Source of the DNA: Nitratidesulfovibrio termitidis HI1
Lineage (GTDB): Bacteria > Desulfobacterota > Desulfovibrionia > Desulfovibrionales > Desulfovibrionaceae
Assembly: GCF_000504305.1 (NCBI RefSeq)
Contig: NZ_KI632512.1
Span: forward strand, 1,548,250 to 1,612,249
DNA: 64,000 nt
Reading direction: 5' to 3'
The position numbers and the translations under genes are program-made. How positions within the stretch are numbered: the stretch's first letter is position 1; each line of letters opens with the position of its first letter. This document shows positions 50,794 through 59,396 of this stretch, piece by piece. Below the pieces are notes generated by a model that was not told the DNA's origin, did not search any database, and saw nothing but the letters and a program-made list of their open reading frames with translations.

Positions 50794-52197
50794 ATGCCGC
50801 CCGGGGCATACCTTGCCATAAGCCTTGCCGCACTCATCTGCGGCTACCTTCTCTACGGCCGACTGATGGCGCGCCTGATGCGCCCGGACAACGCCCGTCC
50901 CACCCCCGCCTGCACCATGGCCGACGGGGTGGACTACGTGAAACTGCCCGCAAAGACCGTCTTTCTCATCCAGTTGCTGAACATCGCGGGCATCGGACCG
51001 GTGTACGGCCCCATCCTGGGGGCGCTGTACGGCCCGTGGGCGCTGCTGTGGATCGTGCTGGGGTCTATCTTTGCCGGGGGCGTGCACGACTACTTTTCCG
51101 GCATGCTTTCGGTGCGGCGGGGCGGCCTTTCACTGCCGGACGTGGTGGGCGACCACCTGGGCATTCCCATGCGCCGCTTCATGCAGGTCTTCTCGCTGGT
51201 GGTGGTGGTGCTGGTGGGGGTGGTGTTCGTCACGGGTCCGGCGCGCCTGCTGTCGGACATGACCGCCATTCCGGTAATGACCTGGGTGGTGATCATCTTC
51301 GCCTACTACTTCCTGGCCACCATCCTGCCCATAGACGTGGTCATCGGGCGGGTCTACCCCATCTTCGCGGGCTCGCTGCTGGTCATGGCCGTGGGCCTTA
51401 CCGCCGCGTTCTTCGTGGAGGGCTACGCCACCCGCGCACCCCTGAACTGGACAGCCCCCCCCGCCGATCTGCCCATGTGGCCGCTGCTGTTCATCACCAT
51501 TGCCTGCGGGGCCATTTCCGGCTTCCACGCCACCCAGTCGCCCCTGATGGCCCGCTGCCTGCCCGACGAACGCAGCGGGCTGCCCGTGTTCTACGGGGCC
51601 ATGATCGCCGAAGGCGCGCTGGCGTTGATCTGGGCCACCCTGGGCATGGCCCTGTACCCCAACCCGCAGGCGCTGCACGCCGCCATCGCCGCCGGAGGGC
51701 CGGGAAAAGTGGTCAACGACGTGTCCATGGAACTGATGGGGCCGGTGGGGGGCATTCTGGCCATTCTGGGGGTCATCGTGCTGCCCATCACCTCCGGCGA
51801 CACGGCCTTCCGCTCCGCCCGCCTGACCATCGCCGACGTGCTCGGCGTGGCGCAGCGGGAACGCCGCCGCCGACTGCTCATCGCGGTGCCGCTGTTCGCG
51901 CTGGGCGCCGCCCTGTCGCAGGTCAACTTCGAAGTGATCTGGCGCTACTTCGGCTGGGCCAACCAGGTGCTGGCAACGCTGGTATTGTGGACCGTCGCGG
52001 CTTTCCTGGCGCGCGGGAGCAAATTCCACTGGCCCGCCAGCCTGCCCGCCAGCTTCATGACCGCAGTGTGCGCCACCTACATCTGCCATGCCCGCATCGG
52101 CCTGAACCTGCCGCTGACCGTATCCTCGTGGATGGGGGGTGCCGCCGCCGTGCTGACGCTGGCCCTGTTCCTGTCCCGCTGCCGCCGCAAGGCCTGA
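50794..52197 (+). CDS. cstA: CstA-family transporter, copy 1
   Basis: A 467-residue membrane protein with about 13 helices. The CstA hallmark DGVDYVKLPAKTVFLIQLLNIAGIGPVYGPILGALYGPWALLWIVLGSIFAGGVHDYFSGMLSVR is near the N-terminus, and GAISGFHATQSPLMARCL and the VVLPITSGDTAFRSARL-like segment follow. CstA/BtsT proteins take up pyruvate or peptides. It is the short form (about 470 rather than 700 residues). AAGGAG precedes the ATG. It is the most divergent of the three tandem copies and lies 179 bp after lytS. A terminator follows it. Confidence 0.93.
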   Translation: MPPGAYLAISLAALICGYLLYGRLMARLMRPDNARPTPACTMADGVDYVKLPAKTVFLIQLLNIAGIGPVYGPILGALYGPWALLWIVLGSIFAGGVHDYFSGMLSVRRGGLSLPDVVGDHLGIPMRRFMQVFSLVVVVLVGVVFVTGPARLLSDMTAIPVMTWVVIIFAYYFLATILPIDVVIGRVYPIFAGSLLVMAVGLTAAFFVEGYATRAPLNWTAPPADLPMWPLLFITIACGAISGFHATQSPLMARCLPDERSGLPVFYGAMIAEGALALIWATLGMALYPNPQALHAAIAAGGPGKVVNDVSMELMGPVGGILAILGVIVLPITSGDTAFRSARLTIADVLGVAQRERRRRLLIAVPLFALGAALSQVNFEVIWRYFGWANQVLATLVLWTVAAFLARGSKFHWPASLPASFMTAVCATYICHARIGLNLPLTVSSWMGGAAAVLTLALFLSRCRRKA

Positions 52198-52870
52198 CAT
52201 CTCTCGCATGCACACCAGGCGCGCGGGCTGACCAACGTAGCGCCACACTGCCCCGGCCTTGCCCCCGCAAGGCCGGGGCAACGTTTTCCGGCCCGCCCCT
52301 GCGCCTGCCCCCTTCACGCCCCCCCGCGTCCACACCCCAAAAGATATGCGGAGAAACATTCCCTCCGCACTCCTCCTTGCGCCGTCCGGCATTCCGCCGT
52401 GCGGCGCCTTGATCTTTTCGCATGTGCACGGAGTGTGCTCCAAACATTCCCCCAGTCTTCCCACACCTGCAAACAGGCACTTCACCGACAAAATACTACT
52501 TCTCGGAATATGCACATTGTCTTGCCTTTCAAAACGTGTAGTAGGTGCATCATGAACGTCCTGGTGCGCCATCAATACGTTTTCATCACCCATTTTCTCA
52601 CATGTGAATACAAAAATACAAAAAAATATTCATATTACGAAACAATAACACCATTTTATGACCATAAAATTATTTGCATGAATATATTATGAACAATAAA
52701 GCTTCATAAAATGACAATATTCTAACATCATGCACCAATATGCACATGAAAATAATCACCATCACATCCAAAACCACAATGTATCAACTGTGTTTATCCC
52801 TCATGATATTCGCGCACAATAAGCAGTTCGCATAAAATTTTCAGGAACGTTCAGCAAAAGGAGGACTGAA
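52198..52870. other. Intergenic region with AT-rich leader of the second cstA
   Basis: A 673 bp gap. The first part holds the terminator at 52250-52287. From about 52590 to 52850 the DNA is strongly AT-rich, unlike the rest of the window. It contains the 10 bp palindrome TCACATGTGA (52600-52609) and several CATAAAA words. No gene is supportable. Confidence 0.65.
52250..52287 (+). terminator. Terminator after the first cstA
   Basis: GCCCCGGCCTT pairs with AAGGCCGGGGC, loop GCCCCCGC, followed by AACGTTTT. Confidence 0.85.
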
Positions 52871-54289
52871 ATGCCACCTGTCATGTATTTTCTGCTCAGC
52901 CTCGCGGCACTCATAGTCGGATACTTCGTCTATGGGCGCATTGTGGAACGCATGTTCGGCGCCGACAACTGCAAGGCGACTCCCGCCTGCACCATGGCGG
53001 ACGGCGTGGACTACGTGAAGATGAACCCCAAGAACATCTTCCTCATCCAGCTGCTGAACATCGCGGGCCTGGGCCCCGTGTTTGGCCCCATTCTGGGCGC
53101 GCTGTACGGTCCGTGGGCGCTGGTGTGGATCGTGCTTGGCTCCATCTTTGCCGGGGCCGTGCACGACTACTTTTCCGGCATGCTTTCGGTGCGCTACGCG
53201 GGCAAGTCCGTGCCCGACGTGGTGGGCTACAACCTTGGCAACGGCTTCAAGCAGTTCATGCGCTTCTTCTCGGTGGTGCTGTTGCTGCTGGTGGGCGTGG
53301 TCTTCGTCACCGGCCCGGCCAAGCTGCTCGACAACCTGACCGGCTGGGGCCTGATGGTGTGGGTGGCGATCATCTTCGCCTACTACTTCCTGGCCACCAT
53401 CCTGCCCATCGACAAGATCATCGGGCGCATCTACCCCGTTTTCGCGGCCATCCTGCTGATCATGGCCGTGGGCCTCACCGCCATGCTGTTCATCAAGGGC
53501 TACGCCTTCTTCCCCGCCGCGCAGTGGACCAACCAGCACCCCACCGGGCTGCCGCTGTGGCCGCTGATGTTCATCACCATCGCCTGTGGCGCCATCTCGG
53601 GCTTCCACGCCACCCAGTCCCCCATGATGGCCCGGTGCATCCCCGATGAAAACTGCGGGCGGCCCATCTTCTACGGCGCCATGATCGCCGAAGGCGTCAT
53701 CGCCCTGATCTGGGCCACCCTTGGCATGACCTTCTACCAGACCCCCGAGGCGCTCAACGCCGCCTTGACGGCGGGCGGCCCCGGCAAGGTGGTCAACGAC
53801 GTCTCCCTGACCCTCATGGGCCCCATCGGCGGCGTGCTGGCCATCCTGGGCGTGGTGGTGCTGCCCATCACCTCGGGCGACACGGCCTTCCGCTCCGCCC
53901 GGCTGACCATCGCCGACTTCCTGAACTTCTCGCAGGTGGAAAACGGCAAGCGCCTGATGATCGCCGTGCCGCTGTTCGTCATCGGCGCCGCCCTGTCGCA
54001 GGTGAACTTCGACATCATCTGGCGCTACTTCGGCTGGGCCAACCAGACCCTGGCCACCATCGTGCTGTGGGCGGCTGCCGCCTACCTGGTGCGGCGCGGC
54101 ATGCTGCACTGGATGGCCAGCGTGCCCGCCACCTTCATGACCGCGGTGTGCACCACGTACATCTGCTACGCCAAGATCGGCCTGAACATCCCGCTGAACA
54201 TCTCGACATGGATCGGCATTGCCGTTGCCGTGGTGTCGTTCGGGCTGTTCCTGTCCAAGCGCAAGGCCTTCGAGGCGTCACCAGCCTAG
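52871..54289 (+). CDS. CstA-family transporter, copy 2
   Basis: A 472-residue transporter with the CstA pattern (DGVDYVKMNPKNIFLIQLLNIAGLGPVFGPILGALYGPWALVWIVLGSIFAGAVHDYFSGMLSVRYAG) and GAISGFHATQSPMMARC, ending KRKAFEASPA. It is much closer to copy 3 than to copy 1, with long identical runs, so copies 2 and 3 arose by a recent duplication. AAAGGAGG precedes the ATG. It has its own AT-rich leader and its own terminator, so it can be controlled separately from copy 1. Pyruvate or peptide uptake is inferred from the family and the LytSR neighbours. Confidence 0.93.
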   Translation: MPPVMYFLLSLAALIVGYFVYGRIVERMFGADNCKATPACTMADGVDYVKMNPKNIFLIQLLNIAGLGPVFGPILGALYGPWALVWIVLGSIFAGAVHDYFSGMLSVRYAGKSVPDVVGYNLGNGFKQFMRFFSVVLLLLVGVVFVTGPAKLLDNLTGWGLMVWVAIIFAYYFLATILPIDKIIGRIYPVFAAILLIMAVGLTAMLFIKGYAFFPAAQWTNQHPTGLPLWPLMFITIACGAISGFHATQSPMMARCIPDENCGRPIFYGAMIAEGVIALIWATLGMTFYQTPEALNAALTAGGPGKVVNDVSLTLMGPIGGVLAILGVVVLPITSGDTAFRSARLTIADFLNFSQVENGKRLMIAVPLFVIGAALSQVNFDIIWRYFGWANQTLATIVLWAAAAYLVRRGMLHWMASVPATFMTAVCTTYICYAKIGLNIPLNISTWIGIAVAVVSFGLFLSKRKAFEASPA

Positions 54290-54938
54290 CCGGCCCCGCT
54301 CCGACACGGTGACGGGCATGCGGCACGACGCCGCACCCCGTCCGACAACCAGCCAGCGCCCCGCCTGCATACGCAGACGGGGCGCTTCCCTTTGGCGCGG
54401 CCAGAAAGGCGAAGCCAAGAACACCACCCAGGACAGCGCCGAAACGACAACGGCATGACCCGCCCCGCCCCCTCTCGCCCGTGCTTCGCCTCGAATGCCA
54501 CCCGCCAGCCATGCACCCGGCGTCCGTTTGGCCCCCAAAAAACACCTCTCAGAAACGAAAAACGACAAACAGGCAAACGTCGGTTGAAAAAACAAACCGC
54601 AACACACTACTAATGCCCACAAAAGCATCACTGAAAGGCCACGGCATCAAAAAATTTCAGAACTTGTAGCACTCCACCATCCAGCACAAAAATACAACAA
54701 TAGACACATGCACCACTACAAAATCAACACCAACACAAATACATCTATGATGATTTTCAAAATCCACTCAACATAAAAGTTCATGAAATCACAAATTTAT
54801 CACGCAAAAACAGACAATACTCATGCATAATTCTGCTCATAAACCAGAAAAGTCACACAAAATATCAATATAACACGCACAGGAAACACTCCGTCAACGT
54901 CAAATCACGATACGGCGGGGCAACGAAAGGAGAAGAGT
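54290..54938. other. Intergenic region with AT-rich leader of the third cstA
   Basis: A 649 bp gap with the terminator of copy 2 (54355-54391), then an AT-rich stretch from about 54530 to 54900 like that before copy 2, with CATAAAAGTTCATGAAAT and other CAT/ATG words. No gene is supportable. Confidence 0.65.
54355..54391 (+). terminator. Terminator after the second cstA
   Basis: AGCGCCCCG pairs with CGGGGCGCT, followed by TCCCTTTGG, 65 bp after the stop. Confidence 0.75.
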
Positions 54939-56357
54939 ATGCCTTCTGTAATGTATTTCATCATAAGCGTGGCTTCGCTTATCATCGGCTACATGGTGTA
55001 TAGCCGTGTCGTCGAGCGGTTCTTTGGGGCAGATAACTGCAAGTCAACCCCTGCCTGCACCATGGCCGACGGCGTTGACTACGTGAAAATGTCCCCGGGC
55101 AAGATATTTCTCATCCAGCTGCTGAACATCGCGGGGCTTGGCCCGGTGTTCGGCCCCATTCTGGGCGCGCTGTACGGCCCGTGGGCGCTGGTGTGGATCG
55201 TGCTGGGCTCCATCTTTGCCGGGGGTGTGCACGACTACTTCTCGGGCATGCTTTCGGTGCGCTACGCGGGCAAGTCCGTGCCCGACGTGGTGGGCTACAA
55301 CCTGGGTTACGGCTTCAAGCAGTTCATGCGCTTCTTCTCGGTGGTGCTGTTGCTGCTGGTGGGCGTGGTCTTCGTCACCGGCCCGGCTGCGCTGCTGGCC
55401 AGCATGACCGACTGGACCCTGCTGGTGTGGGTGGTGATCATCTTCGCCTACTACTTCCTGGCCACCATCCTGCCGGTGGACAAGATCATCGGGCGCATCT
55501 ATCCGCTGTTCGCCGTCATCCTGCTGATCATGGCCGTGGGCCTTACCGCCATGCTGTTCATCAAGGGCTTCGACTTCTACCCCGCCGCCCAGTGGACCAA
55601 CCAGCACCCCAAGGGCCTGCCCCTGTGGCCGCTGATGTTCATCACCATCGCCTGTGGGGCCATTTCGGGCTTCCATGCCACCCAGTCGCCCATGATGGCC
55701 CGTTGCGTGCCCGATGAAAACTGCGGTCGCCCCATCTTCTACGGCGCCATGATCGCCGAGGGCGTCATCGCCCTGATCTGGGCCACCCTGGGCATGACCT
55801 TCTACCAGACCCCCGATGCGCTCAACGCCACCCTGGCCGCTGGCGGCCCGGGCAAGGTGGTCAAGGACGTGTCCATCGCGCTGATGGGCCCCGTGGGCGG
55901 CATCCTGGCCATTCTGGGCGTGGTGGTACTGCCCATCACCTCTGGCGACACGGCCTTCCGCTCCGCGCGTTTGACCATTGCCGACTTCCTGAACTTCTCG
56001 CAGGTGGAAAAGGCCAAGCGCCTGCTCATCGCGGTGCCCCTGTTCGTGGTGGGCGCCATCCTGTCGCAGATGAACTTCGACCTGATCTGGCGCTACTTCG
56101 GCTGGGCCAACCAGACCCTTGCCACCATCGTGTTGTGGGCGGCCGCCGCCTACCTGGTGCGGCGGGGCATGTTCCACTGGATCGCCAGCGTGCCCGCCAC
56201 CTTCATGACCTCGGTGTGCACCACCTACCTGTGCTACGCCAAGATCGGCCTGGGCCTGCCGCTGGATGTCTCCACGTGGATCGGCGTTGCCACGGCTGCC
56301 GGTTCGCTGATCCTGTTCCTGTTCAAGCGCAAGGCGTTCGAGGCGTCCCCGGCGTAA
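54939..56357 (+). CDS. CstA-family transporter, copy 3
   Basis: A 472-residue transporter nearly collinear with copy 2: DGVDYVKMSPGKIFLIQLLNIAGLGPVFGPILGALYG, GAISGFHATQSPMMARCVPDENCGRPIFYGAMIAEG and the end FKRKAFEASPA. Differences from copy 2 are scattered and conservative, mostly in loops and the SMTDWTLLVWVVII helix. AAAGGAGA precedes the ATG. It is followed by a strong perfect terminator. Like copy 2 it has a private AT-rich leader, so the set may be expressed under different conditions. Confidence 0.93.
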   Translation: MPSVMYFIISVASLIIGYMVYSRVVERFFGADNCKSTPACTMADGVDYVKMSPGKIFLIQLLNIAGLGPVFGPILGALYGPWALVWIVLGSIFAGGVHDYFSGMLSVRYAGKSVPDVVGYNLGYGFKQFMRFFSVVLLLLVGVVFVTGPAALLASMTDWTLLVWVVIIFAYYFLATILPVDKIIGRIYPLFAVILLIMAVGLTAMLFIKGFDFYPAAQWTNQHPKGLPLWPLMFITIACGAISGFHATQSPMMARCVPDENCGRPIFYGAMIAEGVIALIWATLGMTFYQTPDALNATLAAGGPGKVVKDVSIALMGPVGGILAILGVVVLPITSGDTAFRSARLTIADFLNFSQVEKAKRLLIAVPLFVVGAILSQMNFDLIWRYFGWANQTLATIVLWAAAAYLVRRGMFHWIASVPATFMTSVCTTYLCYAKIGLGLPLDVSTWIGVATAAGSLILFLFKRKAFEASPA

Positions 56358-56410
56358 CCGCGGGATCGGCCAACGACGCACAGGCATGGCCGGATTTCCC
56401 CGGCATGCAC

Positions 56411-56450
56411 GAAACGAAGGCGGGGTCCACGTGGACCCCGCCTTTTCGTT
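56411..56450 (+). terminator. Strong terminator after the third cstA
   Basis: A perfect 14 bp stem, AAGGCGGGGTCCAC / GTGGACCCCGCCTT (56417-56444), is followed by TTCGTT. It also separates this gene from the convergent moaA. Confidence 0.9.
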
Positions 56451-56522
56451 GGCTGCAACTATCTGTTCCGTCTGGCGCCGTCCGGAACCTGCCGGACGGA
56501 GGATGGCAAAATGGCGTTCCCT

Positions 56523-57689
56523 CTACCCGCCGATGGCGCTCATGCGGCGATTGGCCACGGCGGTGCCGCCCTCGCACGGGGCATTGGGCAGTTCCTGCCC
56601 CGCCCCCCGCAGTTCGGCCAGCTGGCCCGCGCGCACCCTGGCCAGCAGCTGGTAGCCCAGGGGTTTGCGGCGGTTGGCCAGGCGCAGCACCTTGCGCACC
56701 GCGTCCATGCCCAGTTTCGGATGGCGCAGCAGCGGGCGCAGCCGGTATTCGCGGTCGGAGAACAGGCAGGTGCGCAGCCGCCCGTCGGGGGTTACGCGCA
56801 GGCGGTTACAGTCGCCGCAGAAGTGGTCGGACAGGGGCGTGATGAGGCCGAAGCGGCCCAGCCCCCCGGCAATGCCCCACAGCTTGGCCGGTCCCTTGCG
56901 CCGTTCGCCGGGGGCCAGGGGCACGAGGTCCGCCAGACGCTGCGCCGCCGACAGGATGTCCGGCGCGCCCCAGAACTGGTCTTCTGTCCAACTGGTGCCG
57001 CCGCCCATGGGCATGAATTCGATGAACCGCACGTCAACGGGATTCCGGCGCGCAAAATCGATGAAGGCGGCCAGTTCGTCGTCGTTGACGCCCTTCAGGG
57101 CCACGGCGTTGATCTTCACGGCCAGGCCCGCATCCAGCGCGGCGTGGATGCCGTCCAGCACCTGGGGCAGCATGTCGCGCCCGGTGGTGGCGGCAAAACG
57201 GTCGCGCCGGAAGGTGTCCAGCGAGATGTTCACCGTGCTGACGCCAAGGCCGCGCAGTGCGGCGGCGTGCGGGGCCAGCAGGGTGCCGTTGGTGGTAATG
57301 CGGATGTCCAGGGCCGGGTGGCGCTGGTGCAGCATGTCCAGAAAGCCGGTCAGCCCCTTGCGCACGAAGGGCTCGCCCCCGGTCAGGCGCACCTTTTCCA
57401 CGCCCTCTTCCACGGCCACGTCCACGATGCGCGCCATTTCCTCGTAGCGCAGCACGTCGTCATGTGGGATGAAGCGCATTTCCGTGCAGCCCCAGCAGTA
57501 CGAGCAGCGCAGGTTGCAGCGGTCGGTGATGGACAGGCGCAGATAGCGCACCTTGCGACCGTGGGCGTCGGTCAGGGTGGCGCGGTCTGCCGCGGCGTCC
57601 TGATCGGAGCCGGGTCTGGAGCCGGGCGCTGCGGATGCGCTGGTGGTGGGTGCGTCGGCATTCCTGGCCATCACGGTGGTACTGGTCAT
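56523..57689 (-). CDS. moaA: GTP 3',8-cyclase MoaA
   Basis: MoaA is the radical SAM enzyme that begins molybdopterin synthesis from GTP. The 388-residue protein has the SAM cluster motif C58-x3-C62-x2-C65 (TDRCNLRCSYC), the second C-terminal cluster site FCGDCNRLRVTPDGRLRTC, and the double-Gly end SAIGG that MoaA needs. The 40-residue Ala/Thr/Ser-rich leader before RKVRYLRLSITDRCNLRC is not conserved. The ATG at 57689 has GGGAG about 10 bp upstream; an ATG at 57671 is possible. It is the last gene of the fdhE-fdhD-mobA-moaA operon, 91 bp after mobA. Confidence 0.94.
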   Translation of the reverse strand: MTSTTVMARNADAPTTSASAAPGSRPGSDQDAAADRATLTDAHGRKVRYLRLSITDRCNLRCSYCWGCTEMRFIPHDDVLRYEEMARIVDVAVEEGVEKVRLTGGEPFVRKGLTGFLDMLHQRHPALDIRITTNGTLLAPHAAALRGLGVSTVNISLDTFRRDRFAATTGRDMLPQVLDGIHAALDAGLAVKINAVALKGVNDDELAAFIDFARRNPVDVRFIEFMPMGGGTSWTEDQFWGAPDILSAAQRLADLVPLAPGERRKGPAKLWGIAGGLGRFGLITPLSDHFCGDCNRLRVTPDGRLRTCLFSDREYRLRPLLRHPKLGMDAVRKVLRLANRRKPLGYQLLARVRAGQLAELRGAGQELPNAPCEGGTAVANRRMSAIGG

Positions 57690-57780
57690 GACATTCCAAC
57701 TCCCGGCATTCCGGTTTCCGGCGTTCCCGCTCCCGGTGTTCCGGAAGAGGGGCATGCGCGCGGCCCGTGCGGCCTGCCCG

Positions 57781-58578
57781 CTACAGCCCGCCGATGATCC
57801 GCCGGGCCATCTCGAGGTCGGCGGGATAGTTGATGTTGAAGAACGGCAAGGCTTCGCGCACCGTGTAAGGAATATGCTCGCGCAGATCCGGCGGCACCAC
57901 CCGGCTCAGTTTACGTTCCCCGTCCTCCAGCGCCTGCCGGAACAGCGGCAGGGCCTCGAATTCGTACACGGCCACCAGCGATTCGATGAAGCCGGTCTCC
58001 ACCTGCTGGAAGGTGGTCATCACCGCGCCCGGCCTGCGCGCGGCCCGGTGGGCCAGCAGCCGTTCCAGCACGGCGCGCTCCATGAACGGCAGATCGCACG
58101 ACAACACCAGCACCGGTCCCTGGGCCACGCGCAGGGCGGTGATCACCCCGCCGAACGGTCCCATGCCTTCCACCTCGTCGTTCAGGCGGTAGTAGGGGCC
58201 GTCAACGCCCGTTTCGGACACCGGGCAGGGGCGGTTGCCCCGGCAGGATATCCAGACCTCGCCGGTGACCGCGTGCAGCAGCGCCGCCGTACGGGCCAGC
58301 ATGCCTGGCGCGGCATCACCGTGCAGGTGCAGCCGGGTCTTGTCCTGCCCCAGCCGGGTGGACAGCCCACCCGCCAGCACCACGCCGACGATGCCGTGCG
58401 CGTCGTCGCGGCCAGACATGTTATCACGGCCAGACATGTCGTCACGGCCAGACGGGTCATCACGAACCGGCGAACCGTCAGGCGCGGGGGCCACGGCCAC
58501 GTCGACACCAGCGCCGGGGGTGGCGTCCCCCCCTTCCTCCGGCATGTCCGCCGCGTGTTCCGTGCCCCGTCGGCTCAT
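57781..58578 (-). CDS. mobA: Molybdenum cofactor guanylyltransferase MobA
   Basis: MobA adds GMP to Mo-molybdopterin, giving the MGD cofactor of formate dehydrogenase. The 265-residue protein has the nucleotide-binding motif VVLAGGLSTRLGQDKTRL, PFGGVITALR and VLVLSCDLPFM. The first 62 residues are an Asp/Gly/Arg-rich leader coded by three tandem 18 bp units (58406-58459) that repeat as SGRDDM/SGRDNM. The ATG overlaps the fdhD stop (ATGA), so it is translationally coupled. The domain end RRIIGGL is family-like. Confidence 0.91.
   Translation of the reverse strand: MSRRGTEHAADMPEEGGDATPGAGVDVAVAPAPDGSPVRDDPSGRDDMSGRDNMSGRDDAHGIVGVVLAGGLSTRLGQDKTRLHLHGDAAPGMLARTAALLHAVTGEVWISCRGNRPCPVSETGVDGPYYRLNDEVEGMGPFGGVITALRVAQGPVLVLSCDLPFMERAVLERLLAHRAARRPGAVMTTFQQVETGFIESLVAVYEFEALPLFRQALEDGERKLSRVVPPDLREHIPYTVREALPFFNINYPADLEMARRIIGGL
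58406..58459. repeat. Tandem 18 bp repeat in mobA
   Basis: Three 18 bp units with the core CGGCCAGAC lie head to tail inside the mobA leader; the first two differ at three positions. Because the unit length is a multiple of three, copy-number change would alter protein length but keep the frame. Confidence 0.85.
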
Positions 58579-59396
58579 TCCAGCACCCTGCCCCCGGCAT
58601 CGGCAAACACGGTAAAGCGTTCCTCGCGGTCCCGCGCAAAACCCACCAGGGTCACCCCCTGTTCCGTGGCCATGTCCACCGAACCGGTGGTCACGGCGGA
58701 ACGGCTGACGATGAACGAAAAGCCCGCCCTGCGCGCCTTGGCGAACAGGCTGGCCGTCACCCGCGCGGAAACCAGCAGCAGCCGGGGGCCCAGGTCCACG
58801 CCTTCACGCGTGGCCCATCCGGCCAGCCGGTCGATGCAGTTGTGGCGACCGATGTCCTCGGCCCGGCGCAGCAGGCGACCCTGCACGGGGTCGTACACGC
58901 CCGCGCGGTGAAAGCAGCCGGTGCCGTCCCACAAGCCTTCCTCGCCCATGAAGGCGCGCATGGCGTCCAGCAGGACGGCGGCCCGCATGGGCATGGGCGG
59001 TTGCGGCGCCGTGACGCGCGGTGTGGCACGCAGGCTTACGGCAAAGCCAAGGCTGCCGCCCTCGCTCACTTCGGTCACCGTGCCCGCATGGCGGATGCCC
59101 CACGCCCCCGGCTCCTGCCCGGTCACGGCGGGATGCACCCGGTCCAGCAGCACATGGCCAAGGGCCAGGTCGGCCAGGCCGTGCGGCCAGGCCCACAGCC
59201 GGGTGGCCCCGGCGGCAATGCCCAGTGTGCCCGCTGTGCCCGCGTCTCCGGGTTCCGGCCCCCACTCCACGCGCACCGGCACTTCGCGGCTCAGAACGTC
59301 GTCCACGTCGCCCCAGGCCGCGTCCTTGTAGCGGCGCACGGAAACGTGGCGCGGAATGGCCCCTGTCGGCAATCCGGTCGCGTCTCGCCCGGCCAT
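58575..59396 (-). CDS. fdhD: FdhD-like sulfurtransferase for formate dehydrogenase
   Basis: FdhD transfers sulfur from IscS to the Mo/W cofactor of formate dehydrogenase. The 273-residue protein has the family frame: SREVPVRVEWG, then WAWPHGLADLALGHVL, GTGCFHRAGVYDP, EDIGRHNCIDRLAGWA and SRSAVTTGSVDMATEQGVTLVGFARD. The cysteine pair CGxCG of the usual active-site loop is missing; only C148 in GTGCFHRAG and the Cys of GRHNCIDRL remain. It starts in the fdhE stop (TGATG) and overlaps mobA. Family membership is clear; catalysis by the standard CxxC route is not, so the enzyme may work differently. Confidence 0.85.
   Translation of the reverse strand: MAGRDATGLPTGAIPRHVSVRRYKDAAWGDVDDVLSREVPVRVEWGPEPGDAGTAGTLGIAAGATRLWAWPHGLADLALGHVLLDRVHPAVTGQEPGAWGIRHAGTVTEVSEGGSLGFAVSLRATPRVTAPQPPMPMRAAVLLDAMRAFMGEEGLWDGTGCFHRAGVYDPVQGRLLRRAEDIGRHNCIDRLAGWATREGVDLGPRLLLVSARVTASLFAKARRAGFSFIVSRSAVTTGSVDMATEQGVTLVGFARDREERFTVFADAGGRVLE

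Noticed and set aside
52399-52692. 97-codon ORF in the AT-rich leader of the second cstA
   Set aside because: No Shine-Dalgarno, atypical composition and no family; more likely chance in AT-rich DNA.
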